In this document: positions 1 to 10,081 of the stretch, one piece after another
Layout of the letters: the number at the start of each line of letters is the position of its first letter
Numbering within the stretch: position 1 is the first letter of the stretch
Source: Cyathus striatus
Lineage: Eukaryota; Basidiomycota; Agaricomycetes; Agaricales; Nidulariaceae
Length of the DNA stretch: 64,000 nucleotides
Assembly (NCBI GenBank): GCA_025738555.1
Contig: JAOVFP010000005.1
Span: forward strand, 4,588,001-4,652,000
Direction: 5' to 3'
The notes under the pieces: generated by a model
Seen by the model: the letters and a program-made list of their open reading frames with translations, nothing else
What the model was told of the DNA's origin: nothing
Databases searched by the model: none
Made by a program: the position numbers and the translations under genes

Positions 1-1335
1 TTTCGAGTACAACGAGCCATGATTAACTGGTTGGTCAAACTTGAAGGTAATTGAAAGAATAAAAGATGCGAAGGAGATGTCCACACGAAAAGTAGCACGA
101 GCTGATCGCGGATTAGAGTGAGTATGTATGTATGTACTTCCGATTGATCGTTATTATCACGCGCTTCGTCATCTTGAATGTTCAAGAATTTCGCTCGCAT
201 TCTTATAAGTTCCACATACACAGTTTCAAATATATACCACCTATATCTTGCCTATATGTAAGCCGCTTCACATTCACGAGCAGCTACCGCCTGTTCCGCA
301 TCCTCAGTACAATAACAATCTGATGTCTACTTCACTAGGCGTTTGTGAAGGTCCTGCCAATTGCGCATTACCTGACTGAGCTTAAATAAAAACTCGGCAA
401 CCTTCGAATTCCTAATCAGCCTGTTCCTCAGGCTCAAGGACGAGATGGCCGTTCTCTCTTGACGGGTATTTGGATCTAGTATGTAGGGTCCAAGACCAGC
501 AAAAGCAAGTAAAATACTTAACGTTTAAGGATCCACACCTCGCCGCTGATGAAACGTGAAATCCCATGCACATGCATTGAAATTTCCGCTATGTAGGACA
601 TATCCAGCGCACATCAACCAGCCTTGGACTGTCTCATGTTAATTTCATCAAGTACTGCGTGACGGACCATAGATCCAAAGACGTTCATGGAAAGCTGGCC
701 CGTCTTTTAAGGCAACGGTGACCACAAGGGCTTTCCCAGTAAATGACCTGATCAAATTCGGGCTATACAAACCTTATGCGCAAGTCTGTATAGCATGTGC
801 GAACGCATATATTATCTGTGCTCCGTTAACGGGGTGTAGAAACGTTCGTTGTCGTATGCAATACAAAGATCATTATTTTTCACATTGATTGAAATCGGCA
901 TGCAAGCATGCGTTGCATAATATCCGCTGTCTCGTGTCCTAGTAACCAATAAAGCAGGTGTAAAATATTTGAAATACAACCAATTATTGACACCGCGTCC
1001 CAGGAATGGTCACCGCCAATGCAAGAAACCGAATCAAGCAAGGCAAAGGATCGAAGTAAGTGTTGTATAGCGCGGGTGATATCGCACTCCGGAAGACGAA
1101 TAGCTTTTAAGAATAAATAAATACCCCGTCTGGTCTTTTCTGCACTTTTCGTGTTCATCTTGATCCGGATCCGGTTCTCAACTTCGCACGTCGACGACAA
1201 TCTAGCACTGGAGAGATGCGTAACTTTCGAAGGACTGCATAACATCTAGTAAGCGTGACATGTCTGTCCAAGATGGATGTGTGTACCTCCAGTGAACATG
1301 AAAGCACTGCATCCGCGTTAAAGAAATAACCGGTT
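1..1335. other. No supported gene; downstream flank of the carrier gene
   Basis: I see no spliced gene here. A 121-codon minus-strand frame at 880-1245 starts with ATG but has no family resemblance and lies just behind the carrier stop codon, so it may be 3' untranslated sequence. The first 880 bases hold only short frames. Confidence 0.4.
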
Positions 1336-2719
1336 CTATCCTGAAATCTCTAACCCCGAGCCATACGCTTCCCATACCAAAAATCCGAAGCCCCACGGAC
1401 CGACCCGTCCCAAGGTACGGAAAATATTTCTCACTGCCGTATCTTGTATCCCGGATCTGGTTTTGGGAGTATAATGTATACGGAACAACCCTGTAACGCC
1501 CTTCTCAGAAATTAAATGAAAGAGAATAGTAGTTGGACGAGCAACTGGATCACTGAGCATCCCTGTCCTCAGGGCACGTCGCACAGTATCCCAGGGGCGA
1601 GACACATACTCGTGAGCAAGTCCCGCCACCACCTACATAAAATTTAAGTTTTAGTAAATTGTGTTTTCCAAATGTTTGACTTACTCCTCCAGTAACAAGA
1701 ATCAAACTATTGATCATACGTGGATATTGAAAATTTGCGAAAGCACTGCCGTGTTCCTCCAAATTAGAAAACATTGCCTCTGTCCGCACTTTTGCCAATG
1801 CACCTATCCGACGTGTCATCTCAAAGATTGAGAAAAATGCAGAAAATGCTAAAATCATAAATTCTCCCAAAATTATACTGCATAACCTGAAAACTTACCG
1901 CAAACATCCTTGGCAAAACCCCATCCAAACCCACGCCAGCCATGACCGGCCATTTCACCGACCTCTCTTAACCAGATTCGCAACTGACGTATTTCTTCGA
2001 CTTTATTATGATTGGATAAATTTATTTCGGGAGACCTGCTACTTCTGAACACTTCCTTCCACGCGTATGACCAGGAGTGACCTCCAGAGGCACCCTCCAT
2101 TAGAATGCGCACGTTCTCGGCAGGAGCAGCGAAACCAGCCTGCAGTCCACCAGCAATTCCACCAGATATGGCAGCAGCGACAACAGGCCGTTGCTCAAGC
2201 TGCTGTTCCAATATCGCATAGCTTTGAGCATATCCAGTCCACAATATTGTTCCGAGAGCTGCATTTACTATGATCGGGGGGACAAAATGCTTAGGAATCA
2301 CCCAGAACTAATTCCAAGAGAGATTATATTCACTGTCAGGAACCTGTACGATATGAGGGAAAGATATAATACCCCTTGAGATTTAATTAAAGACACAATA
2401 TAATGTGGAGATAGGGATTTCCCGTGCTGCAATGCTAAGCTCTGGAGGGAGTGCCATCCACTGACTGAGATTCTTAAGCTAACACTTATTTTCCTTTAGT
2501 AACGACAAAGCTACTTACTTTTTTGTGGACGAAAAAGTCTAACAGGGCGCGAAAAATACAGAGCAAGACTACGTGTGATGGTCTGAGCTACTGCTGCCTG
2601 AAAATTTCCGTAATAAACTGTGAGGAAAGGGAAGGATAACAATGAGAATGTTAGGAAGCTAGGAAGTATTTAAACTAACCAGAGTTCTGATTCTGTCTAG
2701 CATCGTCCGTTGTGGACAT
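1336..2719 (-). CDS. Mitochondrial carrier (SLC25-type) protein, 6 exons, about 353 aa
   Basis: Likely a solute carrier of the mitochondrial inner membrane; the substrate is not evident. Exons that keep one frame: 2719-2680, 2617-2519, 2464-2373, 2307-1899, 1848-1685, 1632-1336, all with GT-AG introns of about 50-65 bases. The ATG at 2719 was chosen because it gives the phase needed across intron 1; a second ATG at 2704 is out of frame. The protein begins MSTTDDARQN. The second and third repeats keep the carrier signature PX[D/E]XX[K/R]: PAENVR in exon 4 and PWDTVR in exon 6. The first repeat has an atypical PVRLFR. Gly-rich helix segments such as AAAISGGIAGGLQAG fit carrier helices. The length of 353 aa is normal or slightly long for the family. 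Its start lies 171 bases from the divergent ALKBH7-like gene. The family call is firm; the subfamily is unknown. Confidence 0.83.
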
Positions 2720-2890
2720 CCAAAAGCAAGGTCGAAGAAGTAACTGAAACACTAAAGGCTACATGTGAGTTCGATCCCTTTGTTAAATTGTTTGCTTCCA
2801 GAGGCATTGTTGTGAATACCAAACATGTGCATCTAGGTTTATGTTGAGCTTACAGGAAGACCTTACTACACTGTGATAAACAGTTCTGAC
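2720..2890. promoter_or_regulatory. Shared divergent promoter of the carrier and ALKBH7-like genes
   Basis: 171 bases separate the two opposed start codons, so both promoters must lie here or in the flanking exons. Both products are predicted to be mitochondrial, which would fit co-regulation, but I recognise no specific factor site. This is an inference from spacing. Confidence 0.45.
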
Positions 2891-3813
2891 ATGTTTAGAC
2901 CTAGTACTTTCTCCCTAGGAATAACTCGAAGCCTCAGAGGAGACGCAAGATTAAAATTTGCACAGAGAGCTATTTCCGATTATAATGCAAGCGCACCCCG
3001 CGAGCTATTTCCTGGCTTCAAGTTCTGGCCCAGTTTCTTTTCATTCGATGAACAAAAGTGCTTGCTAGATGCTGCATTGACTAAACTCGACTCCATGGAA
3101 TCGAGGCGCAGCCGACAGCGTAGACGACAACATCCAAGGGTTATCAACACAAGTGGGTCTATTCAGCAAATGTTCTACCCGGATGACTGTTACGAGTTCC
3201 AAGAGGTAGGCTGCATACGTATACTTACTCGAACCTTGAGTCGGGGCTCAACTTGAATATAGGGTCACTTCGATGGCGTTATTCGGCGCTATCGTGAAAT
3301 GCATCTTTCTTCATGGTCAGATAATGATGTACCTGGTCTTTCTCTCGCACTCCAGCGCCTTTACTCCTTATGCCCGACGTCTTGCATCCAGACTCATCTG
3401 CTTCATTTAGCTTCGGATGGAGAAATACTCCCCCATATAGACAATGTATCTGCTAGTGGAGTATGGATTCTCGGTGCTAGTTTTGGAGAGGAGAGGATTT
3501 TGACACTTGATAATAAATCAACGGACTACGAAATTGCACTCCCCTCTGGTAGCGTATACTTACAGAGGTAAATTTCACCATCCCCCTATAACTCAGTATG
3601 CTAACGATGACCAGTGATCACATTCGCTATACATTTCGTCATTCAATTAAGGGAAGCAAGAATGATGAGAACTATGCAACGAGGCAACGACTAAGTATTA
3701 TAGTTAGAGTAAGTTTCCGCAAGTTATTCCCTTGCTCATTTGATCACCATCCCGTAATTCTTCTTTCAAAGGACCTCCCGTCTTATTCAGCAAACTCTGG
3801 TTCCATGTCGTAA
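2891..3813 (+). CDS. ALKBH7: AlkB-family 2-oxoglutarate/Fe(II) dioxygenase, ALKBH7-like, 251 aa
   Basis: Four exons: 2891-3205, 3263-3567, 3615-3708, 3772-3813. Together they give 251 codons plus stop. The ATG at 2891 is used; the frame is open a little upstream but without an ATG. The dioxygenase core is visible: LPHIDNV supplies the HxD iron ligands, the distal His lies in IRYTFRHSI, and the 2-oxoglutarate-binding arginines are in the RLSIIVRDLP segment near the C-terminus. The order GSVYLQ..HIRYTFRHSI followed by a short tail matches ALKBH7, the mitochondrial AlkB homologue linked in animals to programmed necrosis and fatty-acid metabolism, rather than the DNA-repair AlkB enzymes with longer nucleotide-recognition lids. 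The N-terminus is Arg- and Ser-rich (MFRPSTFSLGITRSLRG), consistent with a mitochondrial presequence. The substrate in fungi is not known from sequence. Confidence 0.78.
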
Positions 3814-4943
3814 TAGATTATATATAAGAATATCATCGAAAGGTGACTGGAGAAGCGTTTTCTTCAAGCATTGTTATATTCTAATGTTTTATCAGATCCG
3901 ACCCTCGGAAGGCGAGGAGATGTTTTGGCGATCCTGGATCGAGAATCATTGACTAATGGGTGTATTGTCCCAAAAGGAAAGCGCACAAAAATGACACTCT
4001 AGTTCCAAGATCAGATATCTTGTTCTCGGATCTTATCTAACTGGGATTGTCATTACCTAGGCAGGGTTTCTATGCGTACTGCTTCTGCTTGAATTAAGCA
4101 ATTGAATGATCGGCCGCTCAATATGCTAGCGTGCTCTCCACGAACATACACTGGATATTGGACCAAGTACCTTCAATTAGAGCTCCAGGGGGCACATTGC
4201 TACCTTCGGTGTAGATTTGGACAACTGGCTATATATTACGATCATAATCTGCGAATTTCATACGCAACATCCACGCCTCAGAAATCCTGGGACAACGAAA
4301 AGCTTCCCAGGGAATTTCTTGAGCTCTCATTATCCGATATCGGCGGCTGTTAATGTCTTAATCTAATGGACAAAATGCCTTGACTACTGCTGGACGGTTG
4401 ATATGCTCGAAATTCATTTACCGATTTAAGATTCGGTCATTATCGGGGAAGCTCAGGATGTGGGGATATTATTATCCTCAATCGATCTTGACAAGTACGA
4501 TATTCACTATGTAGTAGTATTCGCTGGAGACTAAAAATGAGGCACAACCATGAGGTTTATGGGGTACGAAATGAGACGGAATCAGTCGATCATAGTGAAG
4601 GTTATCACCGGCTGCTCGAGTTTGCTACTATTTAAAGTTCTTCGCACATGTATACTTACTTAAAAGTATATTTTCATTGATGATGAGACACTGTTATTGA
4701 TCCAACAATAAGTAAAATATAGATTATATTTATTATTATACTCTAGGGTAATATATTCGGGAGCTCTAAACCTAAAAGATACAAAAGCTGTGATGTCAAG
4801 CATTGCTACAATGATAGATAATATATGATGGTCCAGAGAATCCGAACATTCAAGTAGAACGACATTTTCAAAGCAAGCAAAAGGTCCTCCCTGCTTCCAA
4901 CGATGCAACCACAGCTAGTGACTGCCGTCAGACGCCTCCGAAT
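3814..4943. other. Intergenic, no supported gene
   Basis: About 1.1 kb between two convergent genes. The longest frame (4102-4353, plus) has no ATG at its beginning and no recognisable family. Nothing repeat-like was seen. Confidence 0.4.
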
Positions 4944-5272
4944 CTACTGCACTTTATTGACTCCTGCAGCCCTATTGAATAATGAACTACGGTTCAATTC
5001 GAGGACTCTTAAGAAAACTACTCACGGCAGATGAACTGTAGCTCCGTTATCGTCCCTGATGACTAAGACCTGAGTCCCCTGAAAATCCTATGTCAATCTT
5101 CGCCACAAGGACATGCACAAAACGCACATCGGGTGAACGGTTTGACGCTTGTACCGTTCCATAGACAGTTTGGCCATTTGCTGCCCAGTAGAAAACCCGT
5201 GTTCCGGCCTACAACCACCGTGAACAAGGAACGAATCAGAATTATTTAGAGGCATACAGGAAAAGCGTTCAT
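4944..5272 (-). CDS. Small four-exon protein with SH3/Tudor-like beta pattern, 58 aa
   Basis: Not visible as one open frame. Four exons join in phase: 5272-5258, 5208-5128, 5078-5026 and 4971-4944, with introns opening GTATGC, GTGCGT and GTGAGT and closing in TAG, CAG and TAG. The product begins MNAFPAGTRVFYW, continues with GQTVYGTVQ and TQVLVIRDDNGATVHLP, and ends AAGVNKVQ. Alternating hydrophobic strands with a G-x-V-x-Y start resemble small SH3/Tudor-like beta barrels that many fungi encode as roughly 60-residue proteins. If the last GTGAGT were not spliced, a TGA would end the protein at 50 residues; the spliced form restores a closing strand. Three consistent phases across 0.3 kb make coding likely. 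The function is unknown. Confidence 0.6.
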
Positions 5273-6330
5273 AGCCAAAATAGTAGGATGAGAGGCTCTT
5301 CGTTCGAAGGACCAGTGTGGAAGGAATGTTCTTTCAACATAACTGTCGACTTGCACTAGTATTTATGTAGAATGAGTGATCGACCACACCGAGGGATTTA
5401 CAACAACAAGCCCGGTGATAGGAATATTCCATAACATCTAAGAAGCGAGGGCAGCGTGGTCTTTGGCACAAGGCGAGGAGAACTTTGGGAAGCAAGTTTC
5501 AAAGTCCATCACCGACGGTCGAACTAGTGATCTCCAGTGCGAAATAATAACGGTGGACTTTCATTCACGAGTTATTCTCTTCAAGTAGAGCAGGGAGAGT
5601 TGCAATACCCCGCTGTGCTGGAACCTATGTGCCATCGATCTTCGCGGGATCGGAAATAAGTAAGTGACTTCAGAGAGAAATGAGGGATATATCGGAGCGT
5701 ACACGAGTCCATCAACACTTCAACGTAATCAGAACGCGAGGCGAGGCGATGGTACAACATAGTTCACAAAGCGCATGCATTTCATGTTGTCGACAGTGAA
5801 AAGTCGACAAACATTAACAGAAAATGAAGTGAACTGTGAAGGTATGATTAACTGTGATCCTCGGAGGTGAGAAACATGTAGGAAAACATACTTATATTCA
5901 CTTACAAGTGCCTTGTTCAATATTGGGTTATAGCATGAAGTGCAGCTGGGAGCGAATGAACAATGATTTCAAGTCATTCATTTAATTGTGTATGCGGAGA
6001 ACAAAGAGATCATCCGAGTAAAAAGATCTGGTAACGAGACATATGGATATGTCGGCATTGGCGAAAGAAGCAAAGAAAGAAATGAGAACACAACACAAGG
6101 TCTGAAAGATCTGAAGCTTTGCGGTATGATAAGATTAATTACGTAATACTATGTTTAATCACGTTGCTGTGAACATTGACAATGCCCAACGCGCAAGCGC
6201 TCGCTTCAGCGTCAGTACCTTGTCCTTCGTACGCGTCCACGACTCCCGCATAGGAATCAAATACTGTGTCTATTTTACTTATCAAGTTCTTCAGGCTCTC
6301 GTTCCTACTCGAGGTCTCACTGAGGCGCTC
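5273..6330. promoter_or_regulatory. Divergent intergenic region upstream of LST8 and the small gene
   Basis: About 1.06 kb without a convincing gene. The plus frame open from 6151 runs into LST8 exon 1 but its upstream part has no family resemblance and is probably 5' leader. Confidence 0.4.
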
Positions 6331-7852
6331 ATGCCTGCTCCTTCCGCTGCTGCGAAAATGAGCGCTACTCGCCATGATATGTCGGTCATACTCGTCACTG
6401 GATCTTACGACCATGAAATACGCTTCTGGGAAGCATGGAGTGGAATATGCTCGCGTACAATTGCGCGAACAGGTGAATCTGGCGTTAGTTTTCTGGCCTC
6501 CTCTCGAATACTAGATCCTTCCCCTCATTCTCTAAACAGCAAGTCAATAGGTTGGCAATTTCCCCTGAGTATGTACTCTTTTTCAATCAATATATAAACA
6601 GCCGTCGTTGATCCTAGATGCTCACAGCAAGCGACTCTTGGCTGCGGCTATTCACAAGAAAGTTAATATCTATGAAATTGCCAGCGCTTCGTCTGATCCT
6701 GTGAGTTTTACATTTTGTTCTATGTCGACCGTACTTTTTATCCGTAATAGCTTGTCACATTTGAAGGTCATACCATGAATGTGACTTCTGTTTCATTCCA
6801 TAGCGAAGGGAAGTGGCTAGTCACCGGAAGCGAAGATGGAACGATCAAGATATGGGATCTCAGGTCTGCATCTCCTATCTTCACTTCCTCGTGTTGGGTC
6901 TCGTCTCGCTCACATCCAAGTTAAGGACCTCGCATTTGCATCGGACATATGATAATGTGGCACCTGGTTATTCCATGCTTCATTGCACCCCACTTGTTGG
7001 ACTACTGACTTTAATAATTTAGTTAACGACGTTTGTATTCACCCTAACCAAGGAGAACTTATTTCTTGTGATCAAGCCGGAAGTATAAAGCAATGGGATC
7101 TATCTGATAATATTTGTTCTCATGAATTGGTGAGATGACATCTTATAGTCCCTGATTTTCGATTGACCTGTGATCGAGATTTAAGACTCCCGCTGGCGAC
7201 GTTCCAATACGCTCAGTGACGTTGGCATCCGATGGTTCTTGTTTGGTGGCTGGGAATAATAAAGTTGGCAGGTTTCCTACACTATAAAATGACTCACAAT
7301 TACCTCTTCGTTTAGGGACAATGCTATGTTTGGAAACTGAACGAGGAAAATACAGGTCTTCCGCGATTTCAAGCTGTCACGCGATTCTTTGCACACGGCA
7401 AATATCTTACAAGATGTTTGCTAAGCCCAGACGTTAAGTAGGTCTTATAATGAAGTATTTTCTTCGGATATTTAAACTTCTTAGGTATCTGGCAACCTGC
7501 TCAGCAGATACAACCGTTAAAATTTGGTCCATATCCTCTAACTTTGAATTTAAACAAGAGAAAATCTTGATAGGGCATCAACGTTGGGTATGGGATTGTG
7601 CATTTAGTGCAGACTCTGCATACCTTGTAACGGGTAAGAAATACTTTCATGTTCTGTAACAATCCTCGCACACCGCTCTGCAGCATCTTCTGATCATACC
7701 GCCCGTCTATGGGAAATGACATCTGGCGAAACAGTGCGACAATATAACGGACATCACAAGGGTATGACGTTGAACCTATCTTTGAATCAGAATGTACTTA
7801 CAAATGAATTATAGCTGCCGTATGTTGTGCATTGCATGATGGTGCGGGCTGA
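6331..7852 (+). CDS. LST8: LST8 WD40-repeat subunit of TOR complexes, about 329 aa
   Basis: WD40 propeller that binds the TOR kinase domain in TORC1 and TORC2. Motifs run in the LST8 order: [141 protein letters not shown], ending [12 protein letters not shown]. Exons: 6331-6483, an uncertain junction between 6540 and about 6615, then to 6700, 6751-6863, 6926-6966, 7023-7129, 7186-7263, 7316-7437, 7485-7633, 7684-7761, 7815-7852. Two in-frame ATGs, 6331 and 6358, are possible starts; the second gives [10 protein letters not shown], closer to the usual LST8 beginning. The splice after QVNRLAISP does not resolve into a clean GT-AG pair in frame (see findings). Confidence 0.9.
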
Positions 7853-8219
7853 TGCTTCTTTAGCTGAGATCAGCCATCATATAAACTCTAATCCAATGTC
7901 AGTTCTAATGTACTATATATTCTATCCTCCTGACACCTGTATGATCTGGTTTCGATTGATTATCAATTAGTCCGGTCGCGTGGAATGATCCGTTCCAGCT
8001 TCGAGCGCTACTTGTATACTTTCCCAAGACCTTACTTTGTGCGCGACGGACAGTTATGCATACGTGCAACCTCCATCGATAAAGTTTAGAGAATTCTAAC
8101 TTGATGGTTGATAATCTCGAAGCAAATTTTGAGCTTGGATCGATAAGTGATTTTAACTACCTCACGGGTGATATAACAACGGTCATCCGTCAGCGAAGCC
8201 ACTTAGTGCTGCCGCGTAT
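7853..8219. other. Intergenic, 3' of LST8
   Basis: Nothing gene-like seen; probable LST8 3' untranslated region and spacer. Confidence 0.35.
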
Positions 8220-8539
8220 ATGATTTCCTCTCATTCTTACGTTGTAAATCGTCCCAATCTACCAGAGGCAAGCTTCCTACCGTTTAATGGTATCCAATTG
8301 CCACTACCACTACACCCAAAAGTTCTTCAGAATACTTGCTTCTCGTCACATTCACGCGGCAATGATCGTTCATTACGCTTCGAAGACGAGCCTTTAGGAG
8401 TTATGTCGATAAATGGAACACATCAAAAATATCTGATTAAACGTGTATACCTGTTAGGTATGTGTGCTTGCGATGCGGGATCTAATCCCGGTTTAATTTT
8501 GCAGCAACGGCGTTCTCCTGCGCTATGCAAGAATCCTAA
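8220..8539 (+). CDS. Possible small spliced gene of unknown function, about 90 aa
   Basis: An ATG at 8220 opens a frame beginning MISSHSYVVNRPNLPEASFL. It contains an intron-like segment from GTATGTGTGC to TTTTGCAG (about 8459-8505) with a CTAAT branch-like site. Splicing it leads to a TAA at 8537-8539; not splicing it lets the frame run to 8582. I recognise no domain. The splice signals are the only support and it could equally be a relic or untranslated sequence. Confidence 0.2.
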
Positions 8540-10081
8540 GACATCCGTGCCATTTAAAGTGCCTGATCAATATGTATTTTGAGAATAGAGGCAATGTTAA
8601 CTCTGAATGAATCGCTAGGACTGGAAAAACACGTATGTCATAACCCCTCGTGCTGTACTGGACTTCGCAAACGCGTGTCTTCGGAATCCGATGCGCCGCT
8701 CGAACGATGTCAACTCTATGCTACTTATTCTACGACTTCTTTTGACACGAGCAGCTATGTAACTCTGGACCATGCATTGAACTCTTGCATTTTGGTGAAT
8801 TCACAATGTACCTGAGTTCAGAATAGCCACAGTTCGAAGAGGTGATTTGATATGCATAGTACACTATAGTACATACCTATTTCGGGAATACAAATGCAAC
8901 AGGCCGGAGGGCTTGGTGAATGACTGCTTTGACATTGAGCAGGATTTCTTGCCCAGGGTTCCGTTAGATGGAATTCTCTAAGATTAATTCGGAGGTTGTT
9001 TGCGGAGGAGACTTGTAGATGGGGATCATCATAAGATGAATTAAACCACCTTCCGCCGGTATCTGGCGTGTATACTTTTAGTCCTTATCAGTCACGGTGG
9101 GGTTGCAAAGGGCTCAGGCATTCAAGGGGAGATCATGGCCCCAGGCTTACTTCGAACCCATTTTTCATGCGAAATCGGAAATGTGGGGACAAAGGAGATG
9201 TTGTGACGAGGTGTAGACTCGGACGCACGTGGGGGTATATTCTATATGCTGTACTTGATATTAGGGTGTGTAAGGTAGGCGCAGGGGTGTGCTTTACCCC
9301 AGTCTCATAACGAATACAGGCGAGCGGAAACAAGTAGTACGCGCGTACGCCGTCAGTTAACCAGTGTGCTTGTTTAATTTTTGGAAAAGCCTGCCGGGAA
9401 CGTGAAATTCTAGAATTACAGAGAATACACTACTGTTGTATAGATACAGTAAATGTACTTTTATGTATGGACATAATACAGTGCATTTGATTGGTGCCAA
9501 GGTTTGCTGATCGTGACTCATAGTCTGAGTCTGATGTATGATGTCTTGATGCTTAACCAGTACCATATTCAACTCTGCGCAGGCGATACGGAGCCAATGT
9601 ACATGGCATAAGTAGACACACGAGTGCGACATTTGAGTCGAAGAAGATGATTGACCAATGATTAATGATTGACTGTGATTGAGCGCGAGTACTGACAGTG
9701 AGCAAAAACTTGACAGCAGTGGCGATAGAGATAAGGAGGGCAGCCAATCACAAAGCGGGAATGACATCGGCCGAGGAACCGGCAAGTCAGGACCGGAAAG
9801 GGGGAAATGATGCGAGGATCAGGTGAGCATGAATGGCCGTGTATGGAGAAGATTGGGGCGAATGGTGGCAAAAAGGGTACAAATTTAGTCGAATGCGGAC
9901 TAGATCTCTCAGTTTCGTGACTCCGCATTGCTCTTGGAAATTCTGACAGCTAGCGACTGCTCTTTCAAGTTTCACTAAAATTTCAGTCCTCTTCGTCCTC
10001 CTTCCCTCATCGTAGCACCTGTGACCATCGCATCTTCCTTCGTACTTTCATAAAATTCTTCAGTATCATTGTCTTTAGTCA
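8540..10081. promoter_or_regulatory. GLT1: Intergenic region and GLT1 upstream region
   Basis: About 1.5 kb without a convincing gene; several overlapping minus frames at 9357-9975 have no domain and lie in what must be the GLT1 promoter and leader. The last 120 bases before the ATG are rich in pyrimidine tracts, as is common for fungal leaders. Confidence 0.4.
9730..9735 (+). promoter_or_regulatory. Candidate GATA-factor site upstream of GLT1
   Basis: A GATAAG core preceded by A, matching the HGATAR consensus of nitrogen regulators (AreA/Gln3 type), lies about 350 bases before the GLT1 start. Such short sites occur often by chance, but the target gene is nitrogen-related. Confidence 0.3.

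Noticed and set aside
880..1245. 121-codon minus frame behind the carrier gene
   Set aside because: ATG-initiated but with no recognisable domain or splice context; probably untranslated or chance.
4102..4353. 83-codon plus frame
   Set aside because: It begins with TTG rather than ATG and shows no family resemblance or splice signals.
9357..9975. Overlapping minus frames of 62-142 codons
   Set aside because: They lie in the GLT1 promoter and leader, are low complexity, and have no conserved motif.
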